The translations under genes were made by a program, and so were the position numbers. Below are positions 22,819-29,631 of a stretch of DNA of 29,658 nt, piece by piece. The first letter of the stretch is position 1; the number at the start of each line of letters is the position of its first letter. The notes below the pieces were generated by a model. The model was not told the origin of the DNA, made no database searches, and worked only from the letters and a program-made list of their open reading frames with translations. This DNA is from Bacillota bacterium (GTDB taxonomy: Bacteria > Bacillota > Clostridia > Christensenellales > Aristaeellaceae): the NCBI GenBank assembly GCA_023398575.1, contig JAEWSC010000078.1, positions 1 through 29,658 of the forward strand, read 5' to 3'.

Positions 22819-24330
22819 TTAATCCTCCAAAAAGAGAAAGGTTGGTTTACCTTCGCCCAGGCACGCATCGAATGCCGATACGGCGATTTCTTTTGCTGTA
22901 TGGCATAATAAGATGCTGCAAGCCACTGTTCTGCCAACTAGGCTCCCATCCACATATACGCTGTAGCAGGCAGCACCCTCTACCTCCTGCCAGCAAAGAG
23001 TGCTGCCTTCAAGCGCAAGCCCGGTGACGGACGGTACATTGGGTGCATAAAAAAGAATTGCCACCAAATCAATCAATACAGGCGCACCGGCAAGTGTTAC
23101 CCGCGTTTCCCCCGCCGGAAGGCAATGATAGCGCAGGTATCCATCCTCCGGCTGCCAGTGCACTTTGCGCCCATCCAAAGAAAAGCAGATGGGTTTCGCA
23201 GCCAGGGGCTTTACAAGCAGCGCTCCTGAAAAATTGCCGGGGGTTGTTATATGCAGCGTGATTTCATCACCTGTCCATCCGCCCATCCAGCCGTTACCAT
23301 ATACAGCTTGCGCGCCTTCGGGATAAAGCCTATAGCCCTCTTCATGGGTTAGATGGTCAGCCTCCGGCCGCCATGGCACCATTGCTGCGCCTTCTGTAAG
23401 CGCTCTGGCGCAATCGATAACCAGCTTCAGCGGCTGACCGTAGCTTTCGCCGCGAACGACCAAATCGGGCCCGCCCATAGCATGACGATAGGCTTCCATC
23501 CTGCCTGCATCCTCTGTGATTCGACCATCCTGCCAGTCATACCAATTGGCATTGCGGGGATACACCTGCCAGCGCCAGTTGATATATTGGAAGGCCTGCA
23601 CGTCATGGGACCGCATGCTGGAAAAGTAATCCCCAATCCAGCGGGAAAAGGACCAACCCTGCGCGCCCTGAGCAAAGGAAGCCTCACCATTGAGCAGCGG
23701 CTTATCATGGGCCAAGGCCAGTGCACACATTTCCCCGCAGTCAAACTTAGGCGACAGGGTGTTGTAACCAAACCAATCCACCACATCATCGCCAGGATAC
23801 CAGTCCATGATATTGGGCGTATCCGTGGTGTACGAATCCCAAACCAGCGCCACGTTAACAGCTTGCTCCAGCCCTTTGGCGATGTGGCGATATGCGGCAA
23901 TATAAGCAGGTGGCTCATACCCGTTCCATTGCGCACCGTCAAATTCATAGCCAATGCGCAAAAGCACCGAACAGGGCAGAGCGGCATACCGTGCCGCCAT
24001 GCGGGCAATATGCCTGTCGGCCTGACCATTAGCAATGGCCCATAGCCCTTGTGTATTGAACAGCGGAAGCTGCAGCCCAATTTGGAGCACCGCACCAGGA
24101 AACAGATGTGCCGCCTCCAGCACCGAAGGGTTTGCGTGATAGCCCGTTTCATACAGGCCCTCATACAGTGCGATCAACGCAGGCTTATGCGCGTCTCCCA
24201 ATGCCAGGGACATGGCATATATGCTTTCCACACACTGACCCGCACCGGATAGCATTACCCCAGGGCGAACGCGCCAGGGATTGCGCCCGGGACCCGCATG
24301 CGGCTCAAACACCTTTGCGTCCAGTTCCAT
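22819..24330 (-). CDS. GH26-like glycoside hydrolase without signal peptide
   Basis: 503 residues. The N-terminal barrel (about 20-310) has GH26-type landmarks: acid/base E129 in LLRIGYEFDG, VWDSYT (164-169), WYPGDDVVDWFGYN (177-190) and nucleophile E216 in LLNGEASF. GH26 comprises mannanases and some 1,3-1,4-beta-glucanases. A beta-sandwich region (about 310-430) and a fibronectin-like C-terminal segment (about 430-500) follow, perhaps carbohydrate binding. There is no signal peptide, so it should act on imported oligosaccharides. The start is supported by AAGGAG about 6 bases upstream. Its stop is one base before the GH16 start. A terminator-like hairpin abuts its ribosome binding site. Sequence identity to known GH26 enzymes appears low, so the family call is moderate and the substrate unknown. 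Confidence 0.75.
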   Translation of the reverse strand: MELDAKVFEPHAGPGRNPWRVRPGVMLSGAGQCVESIYAMSLALGDAHKPALIALYEGLYETGYHANPSVLEAAHLFPGAVLQIGLQLPLFNTQGLWAIANGQADRHIARMAARYAALPCSVLLRIGYEFDGAQWNGYEPPAYIAAYRHIAKGLEQAVNVALVWDSYTTDTPNIMDWYPGDDVVDWFGYNTLSPKFDCGEMCALALAHDKPLLNGEASFAQGAQGWSFSRWIGDYFSSMRSHDVQAFQYINWRWQVYPRNANWYDWQDGRITEDAGRMEAYRHAMGGPDLVVRGESYGQPLKLVIDCARALTEGAAMVPWRPEADHLTHEEGYRLYPEGAQAVYGNGWMGGWTGDEITLHITTPGNFSGALLVKPLAAKPICFSLDGRKVHWQPEDGYLRYHCLPAGETRVTLAGAPVLIDLVAILFYAPNVPSVTGLALEGSTLCWQEVEGAACYSVYVDGSLVGRTVACSILLCHTAKEIAVSAFDACLGEGKPTFLFLED

Positions 24331-24343
24331 GACTGCTCCTTAG

Positions 24344-24367
24344 AAAAAAGGCGGCACTTATGTCGCC
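24344..24367 (-). terminator. Terminator/attenuator abutting the GH26-like RBS
   Basis: On the minus strand GGCGACA (24367-24361), loop TAAG, TGCCGCC (24356-24350): four GC pairs, one A.C mismatch, two further pairs. Six Ts (24349-24344) follow, running straight into the CTAAGGAG Shine-Dalgarno of the GH26-like gene. Confidence 0.5.
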
Positions 24368-24430
24368 ATTTACAAGTATATGGTATTGTTTTGACAGTAC
24401 CTAAAAGATGAAGATTTTAGGGAGAGAGGC

Positions 24431-24467
24431 GCGGAGAGGGGAGTTTTTGCAAAAGTCCCCTCTCCGC
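24431..24467 (-). terminator. Strong hairpin after binding-protein gene (terminator or mRNA stabiliser)
   Basis: Perfect 12-bp stem (24431-24442 with 24456-24467; GCGGAGAGGGGA and its complement), with a T/A-rich apical loop. No T-run follows on either strand, so it is more likely a 3' stabilising or processing hairpin for the binding-protein message than a simple terminator. Confidence 0.65.
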
Positions 24468-24489
24468 CATTTTCAGCCTTAACGTGCGT

Positions 24490-26052
24490 TTATTGCAGCT
24501 TCGCCTTGCGTTCTTCCAGCAGCTGCTGGCGGAACGCAACCACCAGGTCAAAGCCGTTTTCTTGCCGGCGGTTCAGGAAGTTGTTCCATTCGGTGTCAAA
24601 TTCAGCATCACTAGGCGCGGAGATCAAAGCGGACAGTGTCTGCTCCCAATCGGTGCTGATCTTAGTGGCTGCAATGGCCGCTTCGCTTTCGCCGGTGGGA
24701 TCCAGGTTCTTGTAGATGCCGCCGGAGAAGTCAACGTTGGCGTTGGCCCAATCCTGCATCTGCTGGACATAGTCTGCCTGCTGGGGCCGCCACTTGTACA
24801 CGATCACGGGGTTACGCAGCTGCCAGTAGGTATCCATGATGCCATACTTGGTTTCAAAGGCGCCTACGTCTGTCTGGTATTGTGTAATTACTTCAGGCTT
24901 CATGGTTTCCTTGCCGTCTATCATCTCCCAGGTAACGCCTTCTTCACCCAGGAAGAAATCCCGCTGACCTTCCTCGCTGGCCCAGTAAGTGATGAAGCGG
25001 ATGGCGCGATCGGGGTTCTTGCAGGATTTGGAGATGAATACAGGCAGCCAACCGGTCATGCTGCCGGGGAAGTTGGTGGGCTTATCCAGGTTGTCGTTGG
25101 CGGGGCCGTCCACGGCGATGTACACGGATTCGGGGTCTTTTTGATGCAGCAGGGTGTTGGCAGTTACAGCGCCGGTGTATTCCTGCAGCATGCAGAAGTA
25201 GCGGCCGTTGTTCATTTTTTCACCGGTGGTGTCGCCAATGAGCAGATCGGCGGTCACAAGCCCTTCAACGTACGCCTGGCGAAGCACCTTCAGCCATTTC
25301 ACATAGGTGGGGTCAGTCATGCGGTCATAGATCTTGCCATCCTTTTCATAGGGAATGGCCAGGAAGTTTTGAATGAACTCCCCCAAGCCGTAGCCGGCAG
25401 CATTTTGAATGGACATGGGGGTGATGGGCTCGCCCTTGAACTCAGGGTATTCAGCCTTCAGCTTGCGCAGCGCGTTTAAAAAACCATCGGGTGTGCGCAG
25501 GTCGGGGCTGCCCAAGGCTTCGTACAGGTCCTTGCGCACAAGGAAGGTCTGGTTGGCGTTGGTAGCGCCGGTTTCCCGCATCTGCTGCTCGGTATAGGCT
25601 TCATTGGGCATACAGTAGGTGTTGCCGTCGGCCTGCTTATACCAGTTGAGGGTGGCCTGACCGGCTACATCATAGAAGTACATATCGTACTTGTCTGCCA
25701 ACTCGTTGAGCGGATACACGAAGCCGCCTTCCCAGAGCTTGTTGAAAGTGGACTGCCAGAAACCCACGGACAGAATGTCCGGCAGGGTGTTGGAAGCCAT
25801 CATCACCGTCAGTTCCTGGTTGGTGTCGCCGGCGGGGACCACAAAATCGATGGTAACGCCGGTCTTTTTGGTAATATACTCCGCGTTGGCTGTGTTCCAG
25901 CGGTTAGCATACCAGTTGGCATCCACAAACCAGGAAAGGGTTACAGGTGAGGTATCCTGCTTCCAGCCGGGTTCCACGGTCTGGGCCATGGCCGCAGGAA
26001 CAAGCCCCAGCAGCAGGCAGACTGCCATGACAAGAGAAAGCAACCGTTTCAT
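24490..26052 (-). CDS. Extracellular solute-binding protein of CUT1 sugar ABC importer
   Basis: 520 residues, the large size of the LipO/YtcQ-type family 1 binding proteins that work with LplB/YtcP permeases. A signal peptide (MKRLLSLVMAVCLLLGLVPA, then AMA-Q at about 21-24) is followed by the binding domain (TLSWFVDANWYANRW, ASNTLPDILSVGF, GEPITPMSIQNAAGYG, AIRFITYWASEEGQRDFFLG). It should capture oligosaccharides outside the membrane. No lipobox is visible: the only Cys in the leader (C12) is mid-hydrophobic and preceded by V, unlike the lipoprotein norm in Firmicutes. AAGGAGG lies 9 bases before the start. Hairpins flank the gene on both sides, which could raise its message level over the permeases. 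Confidence 0.92.
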   Translation of the reverse strand: MKRLLSLVMAVCLLLGLVPAAMAQTVEPGWKQDTSPVTLSWFVDANWYANRWNTANAEYITKKTGVTIDFVVPAGDTNQELTVMMASNTLPDILSVGFWQSTFNKLWEGGFVYPLNELADKYDMYFYDVAGQATLNWYKQADGNTYCMPNEAYTEQQMRETGATNANQTFLVRKDLYEALGSPDLRTPDGFLNALRKLKAEYPEFKGEPITPMSIQNAAGYGLGEFIQNFLAIPYEKDGKIYDRMTDPTYVKWLKVLRQAYVEGLVTADLLIGDTTGEKMNNGRYFCMLQEYTGAVTANTLLHQKDPESVYIAVDGPANDNLDKPTNFPGSMTGWLPVFISKSCKNPDRAIRFITYWASEEGQRDFFLGEEGVTWEMIDGKETMKPEVITQYQTDVGAFETKYGIMDTYWQLRNPVIVYKWRPQQADYVQQMQDWANANVDFSGGIYKNLDPTGESEAAIAATKISTDWEQTLSALISAPSDAEFDTEWNNFLNRRQENGFDLVVAFRQQLLEERKAKLQ

Positions 26053-26076
26053 AAATGGGTTCCTCCTTTATATTTT

Positions 26077-26091
26077 GGCATCCACGATGCC
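26077..26091 (-). promoter_or_regulatory. Intercistronic hairpin upstream of binding-protein gene
   Basis: GGCATC (26077-26082), loop CAC, GATGCC (26086-26091): a perfect 6-bp stem in the 50-bp gap between permease and binding-protein genes, just before the AAGGAGG site. No T-run follows. It could protect the downstream message from 5' decay. Confidence 0.4.
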
Positions 26092-26102
26092 GGATTCCAA
26101 TG

Positions 26103-26987
26103 TTACTCCTTAATGGCACCCAGCATGACGCCCTGCACCAGATACCGCTGCAGGAAGGGGTATACCAGCAGGATAGGAGCAGTGGCAATGACCATGGTGG
26201 CAAACTTAATACTGTTGGGCGAAACGCGGCGGCCCAGCGAGCCCAAAGCCTGCTGCTGCATCAACGTGGAGGAATTCTCGGCGATCACCTTAAAAAGCAT
26301 GGTTTGAATAGGTACAAGGCTTTCGTTTTTGATAAACAGATAGCCAGTAAAATGATCGTTCCAATGGTACACACCGGCAAACAGGGCAATGGTGGCAAGA
26401 ACTGCCTTGGCGTTGGGCAGCACAATGGTCAGGAAGGTGCGGAAATCTCCGGCACCGTCCACCTGGGCAGACTCCTCGATGGAGTCGGGCATGGCTTTGA
26501 AGAACGTGCGGAAAATCAGCATATTATAGTAGGAGAACATGGCGGGAATCACATACACCAAAAAGGAATCGTACATGCCAAGGCCCCGGATCAGCAGAAA
26601 GAAAGGGATCAGCCCGCCGTTGAAAAGCATGGTAACTAATCCAAAACCCATATAGAACTTACGGCCAACAAGCTGTGTCTTGGACAGGGGGTAGGCAATC
26701 ATGGCTGTAAAGAAAACGTGAACAGTCGTTGCAATGATCGTTCGCAGCGCGGAAACCAGCATGGCATTGAGTATATTTCCGCTGTGGAACACTGTGTAAT
26801 AATTGTCCATCGTCACGGACTTAGGCCACCATAGAGATGCGCCCCGCAGCGCATCGGAGCTTTCCAGCAGCGAATTGATCAGGATATACCACACGGGATA
26901 CAAGGTGGTAAAGCACAGCAAAATCATGACCAGTCCGTTGATGGTATGAAACAGGGAGTATTTTTTCAACCTTCTTGCAAGCTGCAA
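26103..26987 (-). CDS. CUT1 ABC sugar permease, YtcP-like
   Basis: 294 residues with six membrane helices. The cytoplasmic EAA loop is clear: EESAQVDGAGDFRTFLTIVL near 185-205. The N-terminus (LFHTINGLVMILLCFTTLYP) and C-terminus (VQGVMLGAIKE) are those of YtcP/LplC-type permeases. It pairs with the LplB-like permease upstream; the ATPase is not in this locus, so a shared MsmX/UgpC-type ATPase elsewhere is likely. The start codon appears to be TTG (26985-26987), with TAAGGAGG (which contains the upstream stop codon) about 9 bases ahead. It lies 14 bp after the upstream gene. Confidence 0.92.
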   Translation of the reverse strand: MQLARRLKKYSLFHTINGLVMILLCFTTLYPVWYILINSLLESSDALRGASLWWPKSVTMDNYYTVFHSGNILNAMLVSALRTIIATTVHVFFTAMIAYPLSKTQLVGRKFYMGFGLVTMLFNGGLIPFFLLIRGLGMYDSFLVYVIPAMFSYYNMLIFRTFFKAMPDSIEESAQVDGAGDFRTFLTIVLPNAKAVLATIALFAGVYHWNDHFTGYLFIKNESLVPIQTMLFKVIAENSSTLMQQQALGSLGRRVSPNSIKFATMVIATAPILLVYPFLQRYLVQGVMLGAIKE

Positions 26988-27001
26988 ATTGCTTTCCCTC
27001 C

Positions 27002-27934
27002 TTACAGCATATTGTCGCCGGTGAGTTTGCCGGTGACATAGTTGGCGGTGAGCAAAAGGGTAAGGGAGATCAGCGACCGGGCCAGCGATACCGCCGTGGA
27101 GTAGGAGAAGCGCCCCGTAACAATACCCATGTTGTACACATACAGATCAATTGTTTCACTGGCCCGAAGGTTCATGGTATTCTTCAGCACGAATACCTGG
27201 TCAAAGTTTGAACCTAGTAGCCCCGCCACCGCCAGTATGAAAAGCACCGCAATGGTGGGCCGTATGCCCTGCACCGTCACATGCCACATTTTTTGATAGC
27301 GGTTGGACCCATCGATGTCGGCTGCCTGATACAATTCCGGATTGATGGCACTGATGGCGGCAATATAAATGATGGCATTCCAGCCCAGCTCCTTCCAGAC
27401 CTCGCTGACGACAGAAATGGTCCAGAAGTATTGTGGCATGGCAATGTACGCGATATCTCCCCGCTGCAGGCCAAGGCCAATCAGCAGTTGGTTGATCAAA
27501 TTCCGCTCACTGAGCCAGGAAAGCAGAATGCCGCCGAATATGGCCCAAGAAATAAAATGGGGCAGATAGGAGATAGTTTGCACCGACCGCTTGAAGCGGG
27601 TGCTGCGGATTTCATTGAGGAAAAGCGCAAATAAAATCGGCAGCGGAAAACCTATGGCCAATTTCCAAAAAGAGATGCCCAATGTGTTTTGCATTACCCG
27701 CCAGAACCTGGGGTCCTTTAAAAATTCCAGAAAGAAGGTGACACCTACAAACGGCGCCTGAGTCATGGGCTTGGCCAGGTCATACTGGAAGAATGCAAAA
27801 ATCAGAAACGCCATGGGAATATACGAGAAGATCACCATCCAGGCCATTCCCGGCAGCACCATCATTTGGAGCGCCTTCTGTTTTTTGATCCTCTTTTTCC
27901 ACCCGGTCTTTCCTAGGGCCGCTGGCTGCAGCAT
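27002..27934 (-). CDS. CUT1 ABC sugar permease, LplB-like
   Basis: 310 residues with six membrane helices and an EAA loop (LYQAADIDGSNRYQKMWHVT, then GIRPTIAVLFIL, near 205-240), typical of LplB/YteP permeases for complex oligosaccharides. The basic N-terminal segment KKRIKKQKALQMMVLPGMAW leads into the first helix. I chose the ATG at 27932-27934, with GGAGG about 8 bases upstream. The longer open frame to 28081 would overlap the lacI-type gene and the operator at 27951-27964, and its extra residues do not look like a real N-terminus. This is the first structural gene of the transport operon, 50 bp after the regulator gene. Confidence 0.93.
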   Translation of the reverse strand: MLQPAALGKTGWKKRIKKQKALQMMVLPGMAWMVIFSYIPMAFLIFAFFQYDLAKPMTQAPFVGVTFFLEFLKDPRFWRVMQNTLGISFWKLAIGFPLPILFALFLNEIRSTRFKRSVQTISYLPHFISWAIFGGILLSWLSERNLINQLLIGLGLQRGDIAYIAMPQYFWTISVVSEVWKELGWNAIIYIAAISAINPELYQAADIDGSNRYQKMWHVTVQGIRPTIAVLFILAVAGLLGSNFDQVFVLKNTMNLRASETIDLYVYNMGIVTGRFSYSTAVSLARSLISLTLLLTANYVTGKLTGDNML

Positions 27935-27950
27935 GCGGGTATCCTCCTTC

Positions 27951-27964
27951 CGAAAGGGGTTTCG
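27951..27964. promoter_or_regulatory. LacI-type operator O2, upstream of LplB-like permease
   Basis: CGAAAGGGGTTTCG; its complement, CGAAACCCCTTTCG, differs by one base from the operator at 29013-29026 (CGAAACCCGTTTCG). It lies between the lacI-type gene and the first permease gene, where binding could block transcription into the transport genes. Confidence 0.65.
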
Positions 27965-27978
27965 TAATTGGGTAAAAA

Positions 27979-28006
27979 AATATGTTAAGCTACCGGAGCG
28001 CAGGAA
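27979..28006 (-). promoter_or_regulatory. Possible internal promoter of transport operon
   Basis: Minus strand TTCCTG (28001-28006), a 16-nt spacer, CATATT (27979-27984), ahead of operator O2. Both boxes are weak. Without it, the transport genes would be read from the lacI promoter. Confidence 0.25.
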
Positions 28007-28995
28007 GAACGAACAATCAGTGAAACTGGCAGCCGCGTGACGATGGGAGGCACACCGCCCTTCTCGATCAGGGAAATGCACATATCAGCGGCCATACTGC
28101 CAATCTGGGCCCGTGGCTGGGCGACAGTCGTCAGCCTCCAGGGGGACATCTGATCTTCATTCACATTGTCAAAGCCTGTTACCGAAATATCCTGGGGCAC
28201 GCGAATGCCATGCTGGGACAGGCAGTACAGCGCGCCGCTGGCTAACGCATCGCAGTTGCACAGCAGCGCCGTTGCATCATATCCCCTTGCCAGCAGCCTT
28301 TGCGCAGCGGCATAACCATCCTGAAAGCCGAAGCCTTCCGCCATGATCACCTGATCCATAGAAAATGGCAAACCGCGGTGCTCCAGTGCCTTTGCAAAGC
28401 CGGCCAAGCGCTCTTCTCCCGAGGGTGTGCCGCGGGGAGCGGCTATATGCAGCATCTTTGTATGCCCCATGGAATGCAGATATTCCACCAGCAGGTCCAT
28501 CCCCTGCAGGTTGTCAGAAAGCACTGAGGGACGGCCGGCAAAATCAAAATCCACCAGCACACAGTGTACATCGCTTTGCAAAAGCTCCGCCACCTGGGGG
28601 TGGGAATAATCCGCAGCCATGACCAGCACAGCATCCAGGCCGCGGTAGCGGCAATTTTCCAGCAGGGTGCGCTTCTTAGGGCCAACCTTGTTGCCAAGGA
28701 ACATGATCTGGTACCCGGCCTCCTCCACCTCCTGCTTGAAATGCTCCAGGATTTCATTGAAGTGGGGGTGGGAAAGACCCATGTTTTCAAAATCGACATA
28801 CAGAATGCCAATCAGATAGCTGCGCTTGGTAACAAGCATTCTGGCGTTGACGCTGGGCTCAAACTGCATGGCCTTGGCGGCCGCAAGCACCCGCTGACGC
28901 GTTTTCTCACTGACATCGGCATAACCGTTGAGCGCTTTAGAGGTAGTGGCAACGCTCAAATTGAGCGATTTGGCCAAATCATAAATGGTGGGCAA
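27985..28995 (-). CDS. LacI-family transcriptional regulator of the polysaccharide operon
   Basis: 336 residues. An N-terminal LacI helix-turn-helix (PTIYDLAKSLNLSVATTSKA, hinge region near NARMLVTKRSYLIG) is followed by a periplasmic-binding-protein-like sensor domain (GILYVDFENMG; LVDFDFAGRPSVLSDNLQG; ALLCNCDALASGAL; ISVTGFDNV). Such repressors leave DNA when a sugar binds. I chose TTG at 28993-28995, because LacI proteins begin right at (M)PTIYD and a GAGG lies 7 bases upstream. The open frame to 29085 would run through the promoter and operator. It precedes and reads with the transporter and glycosidase genes, so these are its likely targets along with itself. Confidence 0.93.
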   Translation of the reverse strand: MPTIYDLAKSLNLSVATTSKALNGYADVSEKTRQRVLAAAKAMQFEPSVNARMLVTKRSYLIGILYVDFENMGLSHPHFNEILEHFKQEVEEAGYQIMFLGNKVGPKKRTLLENCRYRGLDAVLVMAADYSHPQVAELLQSDVHCVLVDFDFAGRPSVLSDNLQGMDLLVEYLHSMGHTKMLHIAAPRGTPSGEERLAGFAKALEHRGLPFSMDQVIMAEGFGFQDGYAAAQRLLARGYDATALLCNCDALASGALYCLSQHGIRVPQDISVTGFDNVNEDQMSPWRLTTVAQPRAQIGSMAADMCISLIEKGGVPPIVTRLPVSLIVRSSCAPVA

Positions 28996-29012
28996 AAAAA
29001 CAACCTCATTTT

Positions 29013-29026
29013 CGAAACCCGTTTCG
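29013..29026. promoter_or_regulatory. LacI-type operator O1 at the lacI promoter
   Basis: CGAAACCCGTTTCG, a 14-bp dyad with 6-bp arms, starting 8 bp after the -10 box of the lacI promoter, so it covers the expected start site. A one-mismatch copy lies at 27951-27964. Confidence 0.7.
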
Positions 29027-29034
29027 TTTTCATT

Positions 29035-29063
29035 AGTATATCGGCAAACAATATACCTGTCAA
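29035..29063 (-). promoter_or_regulatory. Sigma-A promoter of the lacI-led operon
   Basis: Minus strand -35 TTGACA (29058-29063, perfect), a 17-nt spacer, -10 TATACT (29035-29040). The start site would fall at about 29028, at the edge of operator O1. Confidence 0.85.
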
Positions 29064-29163
29064 TACCCAAATGGAAATTTTCCAACTTTTTTACACGTGC
29101 CGCAGGACAGCATACCTACACGATTTTAATGTGAAAAGTTCAAATGACTGGATAAAAAATTGC

Positions 29164-29192
29164 TTGACAAAGCATACCGTATCTTATATAAT
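29164..29192 (+). promoter_or_regulatory. Consensus promoter of tRNA pair
   Basis: Perfect -35 TTGACA (29164-29169), a 17-nt spacer, perfect -10 TATAAT (29187-29192), 26 bp upstream of tRNA-Gln. It is divergent from the lacI promoter. Confidence 0.9.
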
Positions 29193-29218
29193 GGCTTTCG
29201 CAATCCTTTGATTGCTGT

Positions 29219-29292
29219 TGGGGAATTGTGTAACGGTAGCACCTACGACTCTGACTCGTATTGTCTAGGTTCGAATCCTAGTTCCCCAGCCA
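29219..29292 (+). tRNA. tRNA-Gln (anticodon CUG)
   Basis: A complete cloverleaf: acceptor TGGGGAA with TTCCCCA, anticodon loop CTCTGAC (anticodon CTG, reads CAG), T-loop GGTTCGAATCC, discriminator G and an encoded CCA (29290-29292). The U1-A72 acceptor pair is typical of tRNA-Gln. Confidence 0.95.
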
Positions 29293-29300
29293 TTTTTTAT

Positions 29301-29376
29301 GCCTCCGTGGTCTAGTGGCCTAGGACACCGCCCTCTCAAGGCGGCAACACGGGTTCGAATCCCGTCGGGGGTGCCA
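29301..29376 (+). tRNA. tRNA-Glu (anticodon CUC)
   Basis: Acceptor GCCTCCG pairs with CGGGGGT (two G.U pairs), the anticodon stem CCGCC/GGCGG carries loop CTCTCAA (anticodon CTC, reads GAG), the T-arm contains GGGTTCGAATCCC, and CCA is encoded. It lies 8 bp after tRNA-Gln in one transcript. Confidence 0.95.
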
Positions 29377-29383
29377 CCTATAA

Positions 29384-29416
29384 AGCCAGGAAAATCAAGC
29401 ATTTCCTGGCTTTTTT
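29384..29416 (+). terminator. Terminator of tRNA operon
   Basis: Perfect 10-bp stem AGCCAGGAAA (29384-29393) with TTTCCTGGCT (29402-29411), followed by TTTTT. Confidence 0.92.
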
Positions 29417-29520
29417 GTTATTCAAAAGCTTACGTTTACCCCAAACAGATTTTTTTTACAGGTTCAAATTGATAAAAACGGCATTCATGATGGCATTTTT
29501 TTGATTTATACATACCCTAT

Positions 29521-29556
29521 CACTTAAAACACTTAAAACACTTAAAACACTTAAAA
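29521..29556. repeat. Perfect 4 x 9-bp tandem repeat
   Basis: Four identical head-to-tail copies of CACTTAAAA. They lie in the otherwise gene-free, AT-rich stretch 29417-29570 between the tRNA terminator and the next terminator. No iteron partner gene, palindrome or open frame explains them. Confidence 0.9.
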
Positions 29557-29568
29557 GTACTTTGACCA

Positions 29569-29630
29569 CAAAAAAGCGCTTCTTTCTATCCCTAAGTGTG
29601 GGATTATTGAAAGAGGCGCTCTTTTTGTTT
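29569..29630. terminator. Bidirectional terminator near right edge
   Basis: 12-bp stem (29575-29586 with 29609-29620, one G.T pair), with an inner hairpin ATCCC/GGGAT (29588-29592, 29600-29604). The plus-strand tail is CTTTTTGTTT; the minus-strand tail, from CACAAAAAA, is TTTTTTGTG. It would end a minus-strand gene entering from the right. Confidence 0.85.
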
Positions 29631-29631
29631 G

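Noticed and set aside
22818..22937. 40-residue extension of the GH16 protein
   Set aside because: It lies inside the preceding glycosidase gene; a proper signal peptide and GGAGG support the start at 22817.
24484..25479. 331-codon plus-strand open frame opposite the binding-protein gene
   Set aside because: It is antisense to a well-supported gene, shows no recognisable domain and probably arises from codon bias of the opposite strand.
27935..28081. 49-residue N-terminal extension of the LplB-like permease
   Set aside because: It overlaps the lacI-type gene and the operator, and the residues do not resemble the family; GGAGG precedes the ATG at 27934.
28996..29085. 30-residue N-terminal extension of the LacI-type regulator
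   Set aside because: It spans the -35, the -10 and operator O1; LacI proteins begin at the helix-turn-helix, matching the TTG at 28995.
28564..29211. 215-codon plus-strand open frame across lacI and its promoter
   Set aside because: It crosses two promoters and the antisense of a clear LacI protein, and has no family signature.
29521..29556. CRISPR array or plasmid iterons
   Set aside because: The units are 9 bp, contiguous and without spacers, and no cas or rep gene is nearby.
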